A stretch of 64,000 bases of DNA, from NCBI GenBank assembly GCA_013398175.1, contig VZRZ01004226.1, positions 189,865-253,864 on the forward strand, in the 5' to 3' direction. Source of the stretch: Climacteris rufus. Its lineage: Eukaryota > Chordata > Aves > Passeriformes > Climacteridae. A program made the position numbers and the translations under genes. This document shows, piece by piece, positions 12,652 through 25,369 of the stretch. The notes below the pieces were generated by a model. The model saw only the letters and a list, made by a program, of their open reading frames with translations. It was not told the origin of the DNA and made no database searches. The stretch's first letter is position 1, and each line of letters opens with the position of its first letter.

Positions 12652-14724
12652 GGAACCTCTTCCAAGAGTATCCACATGGAAAAGAAAATTTGAATGCAGC
12701 AAGTTAGCACTGCTCCCTGGTGCATTGCTGCCAGTGCTGGGTGCCTGGGAAGGGCAGTGTGTGTGCTTGAGTAGCATTGGTGCTGGGGAAGCAGGCAGTG
12801 GGTGCTGCTGTGCCATGGAGGGAGGCCGAGAATTGAGTGAGAAGAGTGTCTCCCTCTGCAGCATGAAAGGGGCATGCTGTATGGTGCAGGGATTTACAAA
12901 GGGAGAGATAGTGTTGTGTGGCTTGTGCTTGGTACTCATGGAAGAGAACTGCTCTCTGAACGTTTTACAATAAGAGGGGTAGAGGAGTATACCTGGCAAC
13001 AAGCTTTCACAGGAATTTGGAAGTCTTTTGAGACCATCAGCAAAGAAAATTGTTCCTGCCTATGACACTGCAAGAGTTTAGGATCTACACTTGAGTGAAT
13101 TACCCTGGGAGTTTAGGCTGTGTATTTAAGTTGAATTGCATAATAATATCTTTGTATGATTGAAGGGAAAGAGGAGAAGTATGACCTTCTAAAAACAAAT
13201 ATACTCCAGATGGAGAGAAGGACAGGGCAGGAGTTGAAGCTGGCCTAGCATCTGTCACTGCACCTGAGGCTTTCTCCAAAATCCTGTTTTCATGAGTTTC
13301 TTCTCTGTGAATATCCCTTGAAGAGGGACTCATATGATGAGGCCATTCCAGAAAGAAGACACAGATCTTTACAGAAGCATCACATGACATGCATGAATCA
13401 CATGTCAGCTGCATTTTTGAGATCTAAGCAAGGACTGCCTAGATTGGAGGGCTGGACTCTGAACCTGAATAGCAAAGCCAGCTCAGATGGCTTCCCAGGG
13501 GTCTTTATTTACTGAGTGGTGGGACAAGCTGGATCATGGAAGTGGGACAAGACTTATACACATAAAAATTGCTCGTGCCATGCTTGCTTATCCTTCCTAT
13601 TCTTTAATCTATCACACTACAAACTTGTAGAGGGATAGGAGGGATGTGTTGTTGCTTCCAAGTACCAATTCACTGAGTACAAACAAATCAGATGAGAACT
13701 ATGTGAGGAGTCTTATAAATAGAGATGAGTAAAGTCTGAAACAGATCATCTGAGAAAGAACACAGAGATACCATCAAAATACTCATGGGTAAATGAATAT
13801 TACAATCTGCTTGACATCTTAAAAATTATGTGTTGGGTCTGTGCTCTCTACTGCTTGCAAAAAGATGTTCTGTGGGGCCAACCATGGAAAAAAATATATC
13901 AAGAAAGTGAAAGTGAGCTTGTATATGAGAAAGACGTTCTAACTTCTGAACAAGACATTCAATACTTCCACATGAATATTACACTTCTCAAGAATTTCAT
14001 CCATACTGAGAGAGAAATGTTGTCAAGTTTGTTCTGGTATAAAATGGGCTGATCACAATAGATGTAAGAGGCAGATAATTCAATGTGGGTTACATAGAAG
14101 TTTGCTTTCAATGTCATCTTCCCTAATAAAAATGCAAATATAAAACTCATTTAGTTACATGAGCACTTAATAAATCTTAGTAAGAGCAAAACAAAAGTGT
14201 TGGGTTGTTCTTCCAGTACATTATGGTCACATCTGATTCCTTCACTAATGTCCTTTTAGGAGTCACTTGCTGCTATTATTTGGAAAGGTCACAATTCATA
14301 TGCCAAATGGTTCTGTGTTTTTACAAGTCCATTTTCAAGCTAGATGAATAGCTTAGTGACCTCTGGGAGCTGATGTCTTTATAATGCATGGTTTGTTAGA
14401 ACATTTTCTAGGTGAGGTACAATTAAATTAATATCAAAATCAGCAACCCCTTGACAGAGAGTAGTTCATCTCATCTAGCTTTAGTCACCTAAGTCAGCTA
14501 TCAGATAAATAAGATATTATAATTTATATGAACAACAGCTTTTAGAGATTCTCTACCCTTACTTCATAAGTAAAAAATATTTTCATTTATGGGCAGATAA
14601 TAGATATATAAGTCCTCATACTTACATTTACATGTGTATTTAAAGGATAGGTTAAGAGATAGTGCTTCATACTTTGGCTATACCACTAAGCTTTGCTTTC
14701 ATTTTTTGAGACTGGATAATGTTC
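12652..14724. other. Non-coding DNA, slightly GC-richer at its start
   Basis: The first 350 bases are richer in G and C but poor in CpG, with overlapping open frames on both strands and no domain. The rest is AT-rich unique sequence. No gene is supported. Confidence 0.5.
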
Positions 14725-14729
14725 TCCTT
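14725..14729. repeat. Target-site duplication TCCTT, left copy
   Basis: TCCTT directly precedes the TGTGGTAG end of the LTR and recurs at 15833-15837 after its ACGACA end. A 5-bp duplication fits ERVL-type or some class I integrases. Confidence 0.8.
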
Positions 14730-15832
14730 TGTGGTAGTTTGAGGGGGGTCTAGCTTTTTGGGTGTGGTAGGGGCCAAAAGATGGCTCCTGTAAAAAGCTG
14801 CCAGAAGCTTCCACAGCTGTCCAGCCAGGACCTATCTCTGATGGATGGGCTGTTAGCCGCCACTGGGCCAATTAGGAAGGAAGGTAATGCCTCTGTGACA
14901 ACTTATTTAAGAAGAAAACTGGGGAGTAGGCATGCGCGCGTCATGTGGTTAGAGCAATGTAGTCATGTAGTTTTAGATAGACAGGGGAGCAAGGAGTACA
15001 GCGTCTAAGAAAACAGCAGACATGAACATCAGCAAAGCCTGCCACAGAAGAAGGAGGGAGGAGGAGAAGGTCCTTTGATCATTGGAGCTGAAATCATCTT
15101 TGTGGCCTGTAGTAAGGGACTGTACCAAATGCAGTATTTTCCTGTACCCTGAAGGGTCCATGACGGAGCTGAGATCCAGCCCCCTCCATGGGGCAGGAGG
15201 GAGTGAACTCCTACAGGAGGGACTTTGGTCCAGGGAGGAATTGACGCAGATAACGAGGCTTTTGCTCCTGAAGACTGAAGGAGTCGATTAAGTTAAAAGA
15301 GGCCTGGCTTTATTCCTACCCTAAGAGAGACCAGCTCAGCCGTGGGAGAGCCATGGGGGCAGCAGCAGAATGGGTGGGCTGCCTGCCAACTTCTGCGAAC
15401 CTGCCATGGCGCCAGATAAAAGAGAGAGAGACAGACGGAAGAGGAAAAAAAATCTAACCTCCCCTTCCAGGTATTTTGGCAAGAGGAAACACCTGAGTAT
15501 CTGAGGACTAATTAGGAGAAAAAACCCCCCGGGTTCCCTTTACCTTCTGGGAGAAGGGGGAAGGGCTGCTGGGGGGTTGGCAGGGGGGAAGAAAAGAGAA
15601 AGGGTGTTTTAAAAGATGTTTCTTGCTTGCTCCTTTAACTCTGTAATAAATTCACTCAATCATCTTTCAAGTTTTGAACCTGTTTGTAATTAGGGAATTT
15701 CTCCTCTTTCAGTATTCTTATCTCAGTTTAGTAACACATTCCTTTCTCCCTGTCTGTCTGTAGAGGGAGAGGGAAGGGGGAAAAGCAGCCTTTCGTGGGT
15801 CCTTGGCCTTTGGCCAGGGAAAAACCACGACA
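14730..15832 (+). mobile_element. Solo LTR, 1.1 kb, ERVL-like
   Basis: The element is 1103 bp, starts TGTGGTAG and ends CCACGACA, with a 5-bp target duplication. The plus orientation is set by a polyadenylation signal AATAAA at 15645-15650; a TATTTAAG box near 14905 may be the promoter. A close relative lies at 28895-29999. No retroviral internal sequence adjoins it, so it is a solo LTR. This copy keeps a GCGCGC cluster near 14934-14940 that is lost in the other. The ERVL-like label is inferred from the 5-bp duplication and length only. Confidence 0.85.
15645..15650 (+). promoter_or_regulatory. LTR polyadenylation signal AATAAA
   Basis: AATAAA within CTCTGTAATAAATTCACTC, conserved at the matching place in the second LTR copy (29814-29819). 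It marks the likely R/U5 end of the retroviral transcript. Confidence 0.6.
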
Positions 15833-15837
15833 TCCTT
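15833..15837. repeat. Target-site duplication TCCTT, right copy
   Basis: Matches 14725-14729 and follows the terminal CA of the LTR. Confidence 0.8.
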
Positions 15838-18800
15838 CAATCCGTTTTAATTATAGAATCTGTCAATTATCCTTCTATTAAGCTAAAGATAAGATCATTC
15901 TGCTCTTAACTTTCAGAAATTTACACGGAGAGTGAACAGGATTAACATTTCCACAGCTTCTAATTCTTGAAGAGCACCTTGATTTTTCAAGTGAATTTAA
16001 AGATATGCCACCAGGCTGAGTAAATAAATCTCTCAGGAAAGAGAGATTTATGAGTCGATAGTTATAGTCAAACAAAAAGCGGCCTCCAGTTTTCCTGTTT
16101 TACTGAATCCTGTATTTTTTACAAAGAAAAGAAAAAGAGAAGTATTGTTGTAAGTGTCTAGTTGTCAGCAACGAGACATGTAAAATATACAGCAGGAGCC
16201 TTGAGCTGCGAGAAGAGCCAGGAAAATAAATGGCAATGACCACACTCAGTAAACATAACTGACATCAGTGATCAGCAGAAAGATGTAAATAGCAAAAATA
16301 ATCACTGCTTTAAGCAGAAACATTCATCCTTAAAAAAAAAATAAAATAAAAATAACAAATAACTAGACTGGACTGAAAAATGTATTTTTAAATTAATTGC
16401 ACTAAACATCTGTCATTAAAAATACTACCTAGAGCCAGAAAAATTATCTAAATAATGCATATAGACAATAAGAAAATTTTTGAGGCAACAGTGATGACTT
16501 TAACAGATGAATCTATTTTCAAGTCCCAAGCTTGTGGGGACTAATACCTTGAAAGTGACGAATTTCATGCCACAATGCTTGGTCAGATTGAACATGAAAC
16601 ATTCCTTGGCAGTTGAGTTCTCAGTAAGAAAATTGTCATTCTGAAGTGACACTAGAGAGTTGGTATCTTGTTGCAGATGCATCTTCCCCTGTAATTAATA
16701 TCTGTTGTACATACATTGGGTTCCTTTGGGAAATATATGTTTGAAATGGGAACTTCAGCAGAATATTGTTGACTTCACCACAGACCCCCTGTTTTGTTTG
16801 CAAGTTATATGCATAGACCACAACGTTTTCCAGATAAAGATGAAAGTGCAAATAAATATGCAAAAAAAATTTCCTATCTATTATGGTAATTTTCTTTGTC
16901 TTCAATTAATGTTACAGGTTATTTTCAGTTCAGTGCTTAGAGGGTAATAGATCATATACCTACAATTTTGTTTACTGATTCAGTAAAATTAACTATTTTC
17001 TTCAATTAAATATAGTCTTAGGAAACCTCCATTTTTCCCCAACCCTAGCCATAATAAACATCATTCTTGGGCCTATATCCTGTCCCCTCAGGAACATAGC
17101 TCTAAGAATCTGCATTTATCTTTATGGTTATATCTGACGGTTTTTTAGATTTTCTTGGGAGGGCATATCTAACTGTTAGCAGACAGTGATTTTATTTTGC
17201 ACCCATTTTTTAGTAAATTGTTGTGAAGAATCGTGGATGAAGTCCTGGTACTTTGCATTCTTTGTTACTGTGATTAAAAGTAGAGTTATAAAGGAGTGTA
17301 ATTTCTTTCTGCTTAGCCTGTATAAAGAGAGTATTTTTTCCTAGAAACACAGAAAATCTGTATAATGTGCAATAGAGACTTTTTAAGACTGCAAGACCTC
17401 TTTCTTCTCCTTCCTGTTATGATAGACAGTTTTATACACACACTCACCATAGGTATTCATGCACACAAATTTCTAAATATATTCGTATGAAAACTCACTC
17501 ATTTTACAAGCACACCAAAAGCTTTACTGAACTTTAAGCCACAGTCAAGTGATATTATATTGCTTATGGCTCATTTCACAGCTCATCACAGAGATGGACT
17601 GGAGAGCTGATACAGGGTTCAGTGAGCCAGTTTTGTGGAGACAGCAGAAAACCACACAGGTTTTGAGCAACAGTGTTTCAGACAGACAGACAGGTTACCC
17701 CAGGTTTCAGATAACCAAATGGGCAGTAAGTGCACTTCAAGCCCTTAAAATTCTCCGGAAAAACAAATAGAACCTTTTATTTGCTGAGCTCTGGGTCCAT
17801 TTTGTCCTTTACTGGCTAAAAGGAAAACATTCGCAAATCTCATGCATAAATATTTTACAAATGTATGAGGACTACAACAATTTCCTGAGCATATCTGGTA
17901 TTTGCGGGTCCTATTATTGGTATCTGAGAATTGATAGACGTATAAAGAATCAAATGGCATTATAATAACTGACTGTTACTATATAAGAAGTCAAGTTAAA
18001 CATAAAGTATTTTTATTAATTGAGGAATGATGTGATTTTTTTAATAATGTTGAAACAATTTCTGTATTGATCTGAAGAAAACAGAATCAATGCTCTGACA
18101 ATGTTTAAAGAAATAACACATTGGATTAGAATTAGGTTTTTTTATGCATACAATTTAAAAAATACTTATTTTAAGAACCAAAAAAAAAAAAAATACTGCT
18201 CATTTGAAATTCAACTTCCATTAAATTCTGGTGTCATTACAGAGATACACTATAAGATTAAATACATGCTAAAATATATTGTGACTTCTAAAAAAAAGAG
18301 AGTTTCCTAGTCAGAAGATGACAGGGGTACTGGGCAAGAGTCTACTCAGCCATGTAAGAGGCAACAATCCTCAGTCCTGAGCCTGTGTGTGGAGACATGC
18401 AGGGGAGAAGTGTCTGACCTGATCCCAGGAATATCTGTACCCAGGAGTACTATACCCAGCTAGTACCTTCCTATCCCACTCACTGCCTCTAGTAAGTTAC
18501 AGAAATAATCCATGAAAGAAAAGAATGGACAGTTCCGTGCAGAAAATATCTTTGTGCTCTGAATCCATAAGATTTTATAAGGAATTTAACTGCAGACCAG
18601 CAAAAGAAACCTCAGTTCATGCAGACTTCTGCAACACATCTTCATTTCTGGCATGTCTTAGTGGCGAACTCAAGTATCCTAGTAATTTGTGTGTTAGATA
18701 CTACAAACGCCTTTCCTAACATCCAGCCTTCCCCATGCAAAGCACTGAGAGTACAACAGGCAAGTTCAGCACTGCAAATCCCACTTCCACACCTGGAATT

Positions 18801-19239
18801 AATCATACCAATATTTCTTCATGAATATCAGCTTAAGCACTCAAATTTCCATATACTTTAGTAAATGTCATTCCTCCTCATCTCACTGTGCCATCTGCAT
18901 TTAAGTAGACCTCCTCATTGGTGGTACCACTATGGAATAATTGATATCCCTATTAGGGGATATTTACTTCCTTACTTCTCTCTCAGAGGAATTTTATCTA
19001 GGCATGTTTGTGTTTTCACTTTATCTCTGTCCAGACTTTCTATTACTGCAGGCTTGGAAATTCTTGACAAACAACTTTGAAAGGTTATTTGCAATTAGCT
19101 TTCTTAATGTAGCTAATTCTAATAATGAAGTCAAATTCACCTTCCTGGCCCTAATAGGATTTTGAAGAAAAATTCTTGATAAAATTCATTAATTTTGAAA
19201 AATGCTTGCTGTTGTCTGTTATTCCCAACATGATCACAG

Positions 19240-19350
19240 GATTTCTCAATTTTTTTTCTTTTTCCTTTATTTGTTGTTGTTGTTGTTGTTTGTTTGTTTG
19301 TTTGTTTTTTGTTTGGTTTTATTTTCTTTTTATCTTTTTTCCTTTTACTT
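19240..19350 (+). repeat. T-rich simple repeat with (GTT)n and (GTTT)n
   Basis: Pyrimidine-rich tract containing about seven GTT units followed by about four GTTT units. The Cys/Phe-rich and Lys/Thr-rich open frames across it are artefacts. Confidence 0.8.
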
Positions 19351-20281
19351 TCTTCTGAAGAAGAAATGATGGAACTGATTACCAAACACATACTGAAAAA
19401 AGTAGTTATGCAAAACTTAATAAGTTATTCTGGTCTTTTGGAGCAAAGAAACTGTTCATTAGGACTGTATCTGCAAGAAGAGTTAATGAGAATCAATAGA
19501 AGAAGAACTCTACTGAGGAATAGTGATAATAGTGAATTGGATGTCAAACTGCTGTGCATATTTCACCTCCTAGAAATAAAAATACCTGTGTACTTCTATA
19601 CTAAATATGCACCTTTTTTTTGCATATAGGAACAGAAATACACATAGGCATAGGTATAGGCATATGTGTAGACATAGATTATATAAATACAGATATAAGT
19701 AAAGATAAGGAAATAATCTACTTTTCAACTTTATGTTTTACTTCTGTGGTGATTGCTCACATTGTTAGGTAAAAACTTTTACACCTTTTGTCTGGTTATG
19801 CCATCACAGTGTTACAAAATGTTGGTATTCTGTTCTTTGTTATATTATTTTAATACACTTCTTTATGGATTCAAGGAAAACTAATACGCATTTTATGCTG
19901 ATTACTCCACTTTTAATTTACAGATTTATAACCTACAAACTCTAGGATGTGAACCAAAGAGTAATAAATGGCAACGATCAAGACAGTTACTACAGAAGCA
20001 CCTTGGATCCAAACTAATTTACTAATGTGCAGGTGAATTCCCTAGGAATATTGAAGCCCACGAAGCACAGATTAGTGGTACCCAGTTCAGAGAATATTGT
20101 AGTATGTTGATTTCATGGTCATTGCCCTGTTTCTTGGTTATAGAGCCTGTGCTGTAAAGAAGAGGGTGTTACAGAACTTTTATAACAGCATTTGTCTGGC
20201 CTTTAGGAAACCATTTCACCATAGCAGACATATGCCGGCCTAGACACGTAAGAATGTGCCCTAGGAGGTTTGCACAATCGT

Positions 20282-20307
20282 GCTCCCTTAGTGAGCTCCC
20301 TTAGTGA
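20282..20307 (+). repeat. 13-bp tandem duplication
   Basis: GCTCCCTTAGTGA occurs twice in direct succession. It is probably a small slippage duplication with no evident function. Confidence 0.8.
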
Positions 20308-23257
20308 TCCACAAAGCACTACCACTTTCCTGAAATAGAAAGTCAGATCCTCCCCCTGTAAAACAGAAACGTTGATATTTCACATTCTAAGGTCATTTCC
20401 AATCTTTCATCTGACACAAGTCGAAAGATAAGACTGACAAACTCTGAATACTTTATAACAGCAGTGAACGTTTCTTGCTTGGAGATATGAATCAAACACA
20501 TGGAAAATTGTATATAGTTCTTTGTTATCCTGTTTGCCCAGCCACAAGCTTGCTTTGAGTGCTTCTCACAACAGTACAAGAGGTATAATAACTGATGCAA
20601 AGATTGCCTTGATGCTTAAAAGAGTGAAAAACCTGCCATCTGTCAAAATAAGCACTGACAGTTTCAATATCAGTGAAAAAAAATACAGTGCAAAAACAAG
20701 CACATGGACAGAGTAGCCAGCCAACCTGTAACTTGAATACATATAATTTTTTTCTTCTTTTGTTTTACCTGACTACTGCCTTGTCAATCCCTTTTAAAAT
20801 ATCTAGATAAATATCATGGCAACAGGAAACTCAAGCAAATACAGTGTGAAATATACTGATGTTAAACATCACCTAAGAATCTCTGAGTGTTAAAATTAAC
20901 ATAAATAGATGAAGTTTAAAAATGGTCGGAGAATATAAGTATTATATTCATGCTACTTATTTATCTATGTCTCTCAGTCACTCCATATTACTTATTTTCA
21001 ATCAAACAATGAGATGTCTTAAGTCAGGAGTTCCAAATAGCCTTAAATTGTTTTTTTTTTCCTATCTTGGCAAAGAACTTTAATTTGCTTTCAGTTCCAA
21101 TGATATCAAAGTTAATAAAAATACTAACCTTTATCCATAATATGTGCCTGCTTCTGTGCATGCTAAATTATATCTGTATAAGCAAATAGTGCAGGCCATC
21201 TGGAGCAGGTTTGTGCAGCAGAATTGGTGCTCAGGGCTGATGGCCATGACAAATGCACTTCAAAGTGTTTCACTACAAATCACCCCACAGGCTGGATGCT
21301 TGTTAGCAGCTGGAATTCATTAAGTGAATCCCTGGCACCCATTTTCCACCTTGGTTTCATCCAAAACAAATTCAGTTAGCATTCTTCAAGACAGTTGTTC
21401 CATGTGTACTAAGGAAAAGTATGTGAGGCCCATCCCTGGATTGCTTTAAAAAGTGCGCTCCTGATCCAAACTCAAACACTAATATAAATATCTCTACCGA
21501 ATTTAGCTGAAGCACTTATGCAGCAATGGCAAATATGGGAAACAGAGATTTGAGAAGGAAATGTGTCATACAAAGGGGAGGGGCATAATGTATTTATCAA
21601 AAATTGACAAAGCTAGATTTTTTTTAGGCCTGTTTTGCACTTATTTTAATCACTATTGGTAAGAAACTCCTGAAGTATTTAATTTGTGTTTTCCTATTCC
21701 TTCTGAATTCTGAGTGGTCTGGCAATTTAATTAAGTGACCTTTAGACCCCTGTTTTGTAAGTCAGTATTATCGCTTTGTGTTTTGTTAATCATATTGCTT
21801 TGACCTACAGTGAATGCCAGCTGTCCAAGTGAGACTGTTCTTACTGTCAAAGGACTCCTTTTCCTACCATTTTTCACAAGGAGAAGGACAACTTAGCTAT
21901 GGACCTCTTTTCTGCAAAGCTATTTTGCTATTCCTAGAACTTTCATTGCACTTTGAGCTGTCCTTGTGAACTGTTTTATCTGCCTTCAGTGTGAGTCATC
22001 AGCTGTTTGCTTCTTTCTTTTCTTTGCCTCTCACTTCATTCATCAGACCTGCTTCTCTTCTGGAACACTTTTCTGTTGCTGTGGTTTCCCAGATGTGGCT
22101 GTCTGGGTAAGCATGCTTTTACCTCTCTGAGGCCTTGACCTTCTATTTTTCATCTCCTTGTAAGTGCTAGAGAAAGGCAATGTTAGACTGGAGCTTTCTG
22201 AGACTGGAAGCACTCTCTATTAATTACTTTCAGTGGTAGCTTATCCAGTGCCAAAGTCTTCACTTTGTATCGAAGTCTCAGACCTTTTCATCTACTTCTC
22301 AAGTCTGTGGAATCCAAAACACCTGCTCCTTGGGAAGAAAACATAATTAATATCTTGAAATTCTTATTTTGAAAAAGGAATTTTATTAACTACTAAAGGA
22401 ATGTCATACTTCTCATTTTTGTGACTACATGTGATTCTTAATCTAGTTAGAGCTTACATCTTCTTATGTCACTGTTTAAGGGTGAATAAGAAAAGTAGAA
22501 ATTGTATATGAACAAATGCAGATGTAGTAATTTATTAAAATTCAATGTATATTTTTTTTCTCTGAAAAGCCTGAAACCGGAAAGTGTCTTGTAATCCTTA
22601 CCTTCCTGATCAATTTAATTTCTGAAAGCAGATCTTGAAACCAGCCAACATGTTTCAAAAAGCAGCATCTGTTATTTCCCCTTTTCAAGACCACTTTGAA
22701 TGTCCCCAGTTGTTGATAAACACAAACTAACCTCTGTATTTATCTATTGGTTTTTTGGGCAACTGGAAGATACCTTATGGCATTCAGGTAGCTGACAATG
22801 CACAAGGGGAAAAACTTCCACCTGAAGCTTATTTAAGTCAATATTAAATTATTTTGTGCTGTTTCAGCCATGTGTGCACATGATAAAATTTGATTACCTT
22901 ATGACAAAGCAAAGTTCTTCCTTAAAAATAAATCAAACTCAGTCTTAATGGCTTTTCTTGTTAGAATATGGACATGTTTGAATAAGTTCCAATGTAATTG
23001 CAAGTTACTAAGGAATGTAATAGATTGGTTAGTGATCACACAGTTTGTGTTCAACCTTGGGCAAAGGAATTAAGATTTATCTTGCTTGGATGACTTTTAA
23101 TTGTGAACTTGAATGCATTTCCTTGTTTCAAATTTTTACTCTATTTCATGTAATAAGGTTTATAAGATCAGCACACTTTGTAGATTCAATGCATGTGTTA
23201 TATGTTTAATTTTTAATATATACAAGAGCTGCGGTTTAAAACATATTAAGGTCATCA

Positions 23258-23283
23258 CTTTCCAGGAGAGCTTTCCAGGAGAG
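23258..23283 (+). repeat. 13-bp tandem duplication
   Basis: CTTTCCAGGAGAG occurs twice in succession, about 160 bp before the partial LTR. A small local duplication. Confidence 0.8.
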
Positions 23284-23436
23284 CTATCCATCTGTGATAC
23301 AGCCTGCATAAACTTAACAGCAGAGTTAATGTGAATTCTTTCAAAATTCTGAACCAAATGGAGAAACAAATAAGAGTAAAGAACAAGTCTTCCACATATG
23401 AGGATGCAAAGGTGTAAACATGACAGATCTGGGGAG

Positions 23437-23442
23437 GAACAG
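23437..23442. repeat. Putative target-site duplication GAACAG, left copy
   Basis: GAACAG lies just before the N at 23444 and recurs at 23580-23585 directly after the ACCGCGACA end of the LTR. The extra G at 23443 does not fit a TG-starting LTR, so the left contig may come from the empty allele or the junction may be imperfect. Confidence 0.6.
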
Positions 23443-23443
23443 G

Positions 23444-23444
23444 N
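23444..23444. other. Assembly gap or ambiguous base (single N)
   Basis: A single N between the left target-site copy and the first visible LTR bases. Retroviral sequence of unknown length may be missing here. Confidence 0.75.
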
Positions 23445-23579
23445 TGGACAGCGAAAGAAACCAATCACAGGCAAACACATGTAACTACTAACCTATATAA
23501 CCGATAGCTTTGTAACCAATAAACGGAACATTCACGATAACTCTATGAGTGCTGTGTTTGATTCCGGCGTACCGCGACA
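23445..23579 (+). mobile_element. 3' part of an endogenous retrovirus LTR
   Basis: About 135 bp with an LTR promoter layout on the plus strand: CCAAT (23461-23465), a CTATATAACC TATA box around 23494, AATAAA (about 23518), then a CpG-rich end ATTCCGGCGTACCGCGACA, followed by the repeated target GAACAG. This is too short for a full LTR, so its U3 start, or a whole provirus with another LTR, is probably lost at the N. It differs from the 7.4/10.3/25.7-kb family and points the opposite way. Retained CpGs suggest it is young. Confidence 0.7.
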
Positions 23580-23585
23580 GAACAG
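23580..23585. repeat. Putative target-site duplication GAACAG, right copy
   Basis: Follows the terminal CA of the LTR and matches 23437-23442. Confidence 0.65.
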
Positions 23586-24908
23586 GATGATTGTTTAGAA
23601 GTAAATAGATGTATCCAAACAGAACCCAGAGAAACAGTCTATGTGCTCCGCTACACAGGATAAATATGCCATCAAACACATAATGTGATCTTTAATATTT
23701 TCCAGGCAAAAAATCTTTTTAGATATGCAAGAGATGCAAATTGTAGGTTATTTACAGTAGAAATGTCAATGCTAAATTTCTTAGCCATGAATAGCAAACA
23801 ATAAATACTTTCTGAATTTCACTGGGCAGTCTGTCATAGAAAAATTGTTCTTAGCTTTTTTTCTTTCCACATCAGTAACAGCTAATTTTAGCTTCAGAAG
23901 CCTCAAAATGTCACTGCTACGTGCACTTATTCTGAACTGTTCTTTGGGTTGGAACAAAGCGTTATGGTCCAGATCATGCAATATATATTGCATTATTTTT
24001 TTCTTGACGTGCAGCATGCTGTTTGAACACCTGCACTTCTTCAAGCAAACCAGTTAAATTACTATGGATAGTACAGGACTATGCAAGACTCAGAGTAAAC
24101 CACAAAGAAATTTTCACTAGGAAGTTCTTAATGTAAAGGTGGAGATCAGAGCAGTCATCTACTGTTCTGTGCAGAGATTCAGGAATAATTTTATGAGGGT
24201 AAGCTCAGATCATTAAATGTATGCTCTTCTTATTTCTTTCTCCCATAATAAATACATGCCTCAATCCGGAATCCAGTTTGGAATTCAATATCTGGTTTAG
24301 TATGAAGCTATTCCTGGCAACTTGCAGCTCTGTGCCTGTAGTAACCATGATCATTTGCTGCTCTGTGGCGATGTTCTGCCTGACATTCATTTACCCTCAT
24401 TTTCCTACTCCACACTGAGCGCTTGGATATCATTCAGATTCAATTCACTCTCTCTGAAGAAAAGTACAACCAGCAACTTTCTGTGTCTGCAAAAAGGCCT
24501 CTCATGGAAGGCTCTCACTCTTAAAAAACTCTATATCACACCCAGACAACAGGCAGCTCCACAGAGGCTAATGTTCTTTTCTGGAAATACTACTGTATAC
24601 TTACATAGCTGCCATGGGATTTCAGCACCAGGCTGGCTTCTTACAGATCCCAAGTAATATTGCATTTTATTTTGATCTCAAGCCCAAGGTTGCCTCCCTT
24701 TTGAAGTAAGCAGCAGATTTGAGGAACAATCATCAAATGTATGTGCCATATTGCACTGTTGAACTTGGAAAAAGATTTTGAGTATATCAAGACCTATTCA
24801 GCTTTAAGAAGTGTTGCGTAAAACAGGCTAAAAAGAGAAGCTGAAACCAAGTTAAGAGGGGAGGGGAAGGCAAATATGTTTATTTCGGAGGTCCTCTGAG
24901 AGCAAATT
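23586..24908. other. Non-coding DNA, no gene seen
   Basis: Unique AT-rich sequence between the partial LTR and the N-run gap. No coding region with recognisable features. The last bases before the gap include TTTATTTCGGAGG, which on the minus strand reads as an AATAAA-like signal. Confidence 0.5.
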
Positions 24909-24928
24909 NNNNNNNNNNNNNNNNNNNN
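24909..24928. other. Assembly gap, 20 N
   Basis: Twenty unresolved bases directly followed by a run of 14 C. Homopolymeric or GC-rich sequence that failed to sequence is the likely cause. Confidence 0.95.
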
Positions 24929-24942
24929 CCCCCCCCCCCCCC
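24929..24942 (+). repeat. C14 homopolymer at the gap edge
   Basis: Fourteen C on the plus strand (G14 on the minus) begin at the gap. A G run of this size can form G-quadruplex structure and is a known cause of sequencing drop-out in bird genomes. Confidence 0.9.
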
Positions 24943-25369
24943 ACGGACTGATACAAAGGCTCCGAGCAAGCCAAGAAGGCCACAAACATGTAAAACTCTC
25001 TGACTATGCAGCAGTCTGTCCCAGTATATTTCCTAGGTTTAGCAAATTAACATAGTTGACAGAAACTTCTCAAACAGAAACAGAGCTAGTGGGTTGCCTT
25101 CATTGTTGTAAATCCTCATTGGATTCTACTATCCATCTATAACTTTCGTATTTCAATCGTCATAGGACAATGGAATGTTCTGTACTGAGGGATACTAGGA
25201 TGATAAAGGGTTCTGTTATGTCTGGGGTATATGATGTTACCTGCTACAAGTTACTAAACAACTACCGTGGAAAATTACAGGAGTTCTTACATAGAAAAGT
25301 AGAAAAAGTAAAAATCCCTCAGCATCAGAAGAATAAGCTAATGTCTTCATATACCTAATGCAAGACTAT

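Larger units (their letters stand above)
15838..23257. other. AT-rich non-coding DNA, no gene seen
   Basis: About 7.4 kb with no supported gene or recognised transposon. It holds short A runs, a T-rich GTT/GTTT simple repeat near 19.3 kb, and a 13-bp tandem duplication at 20.28 kb. Open frames are short and without domains. Confidence 0.55.

Noticed and set aside
12604..13002. Overlapping 132- and 121-codon frames in a GC-richer patch
   Set aside because: Frames on both strands and in several phases; no motif, no splice structure, and the first bases belong to a decayed CR1 tail.
14686..15291. Several short frames over the first 1.1-kb LTR, matched by similar frames at 28.9-29.3 kb
   Set aside because: Their similarity is explained by the shared LTR, which is non-coding; no gag, pol or env motif is present.
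19176..19391. Cys/Phe-rich and Lys/Thr-rich frames near 19.3 kb
   Set aside because: They arise from the T-rich GTT/GTTT simple repeat.
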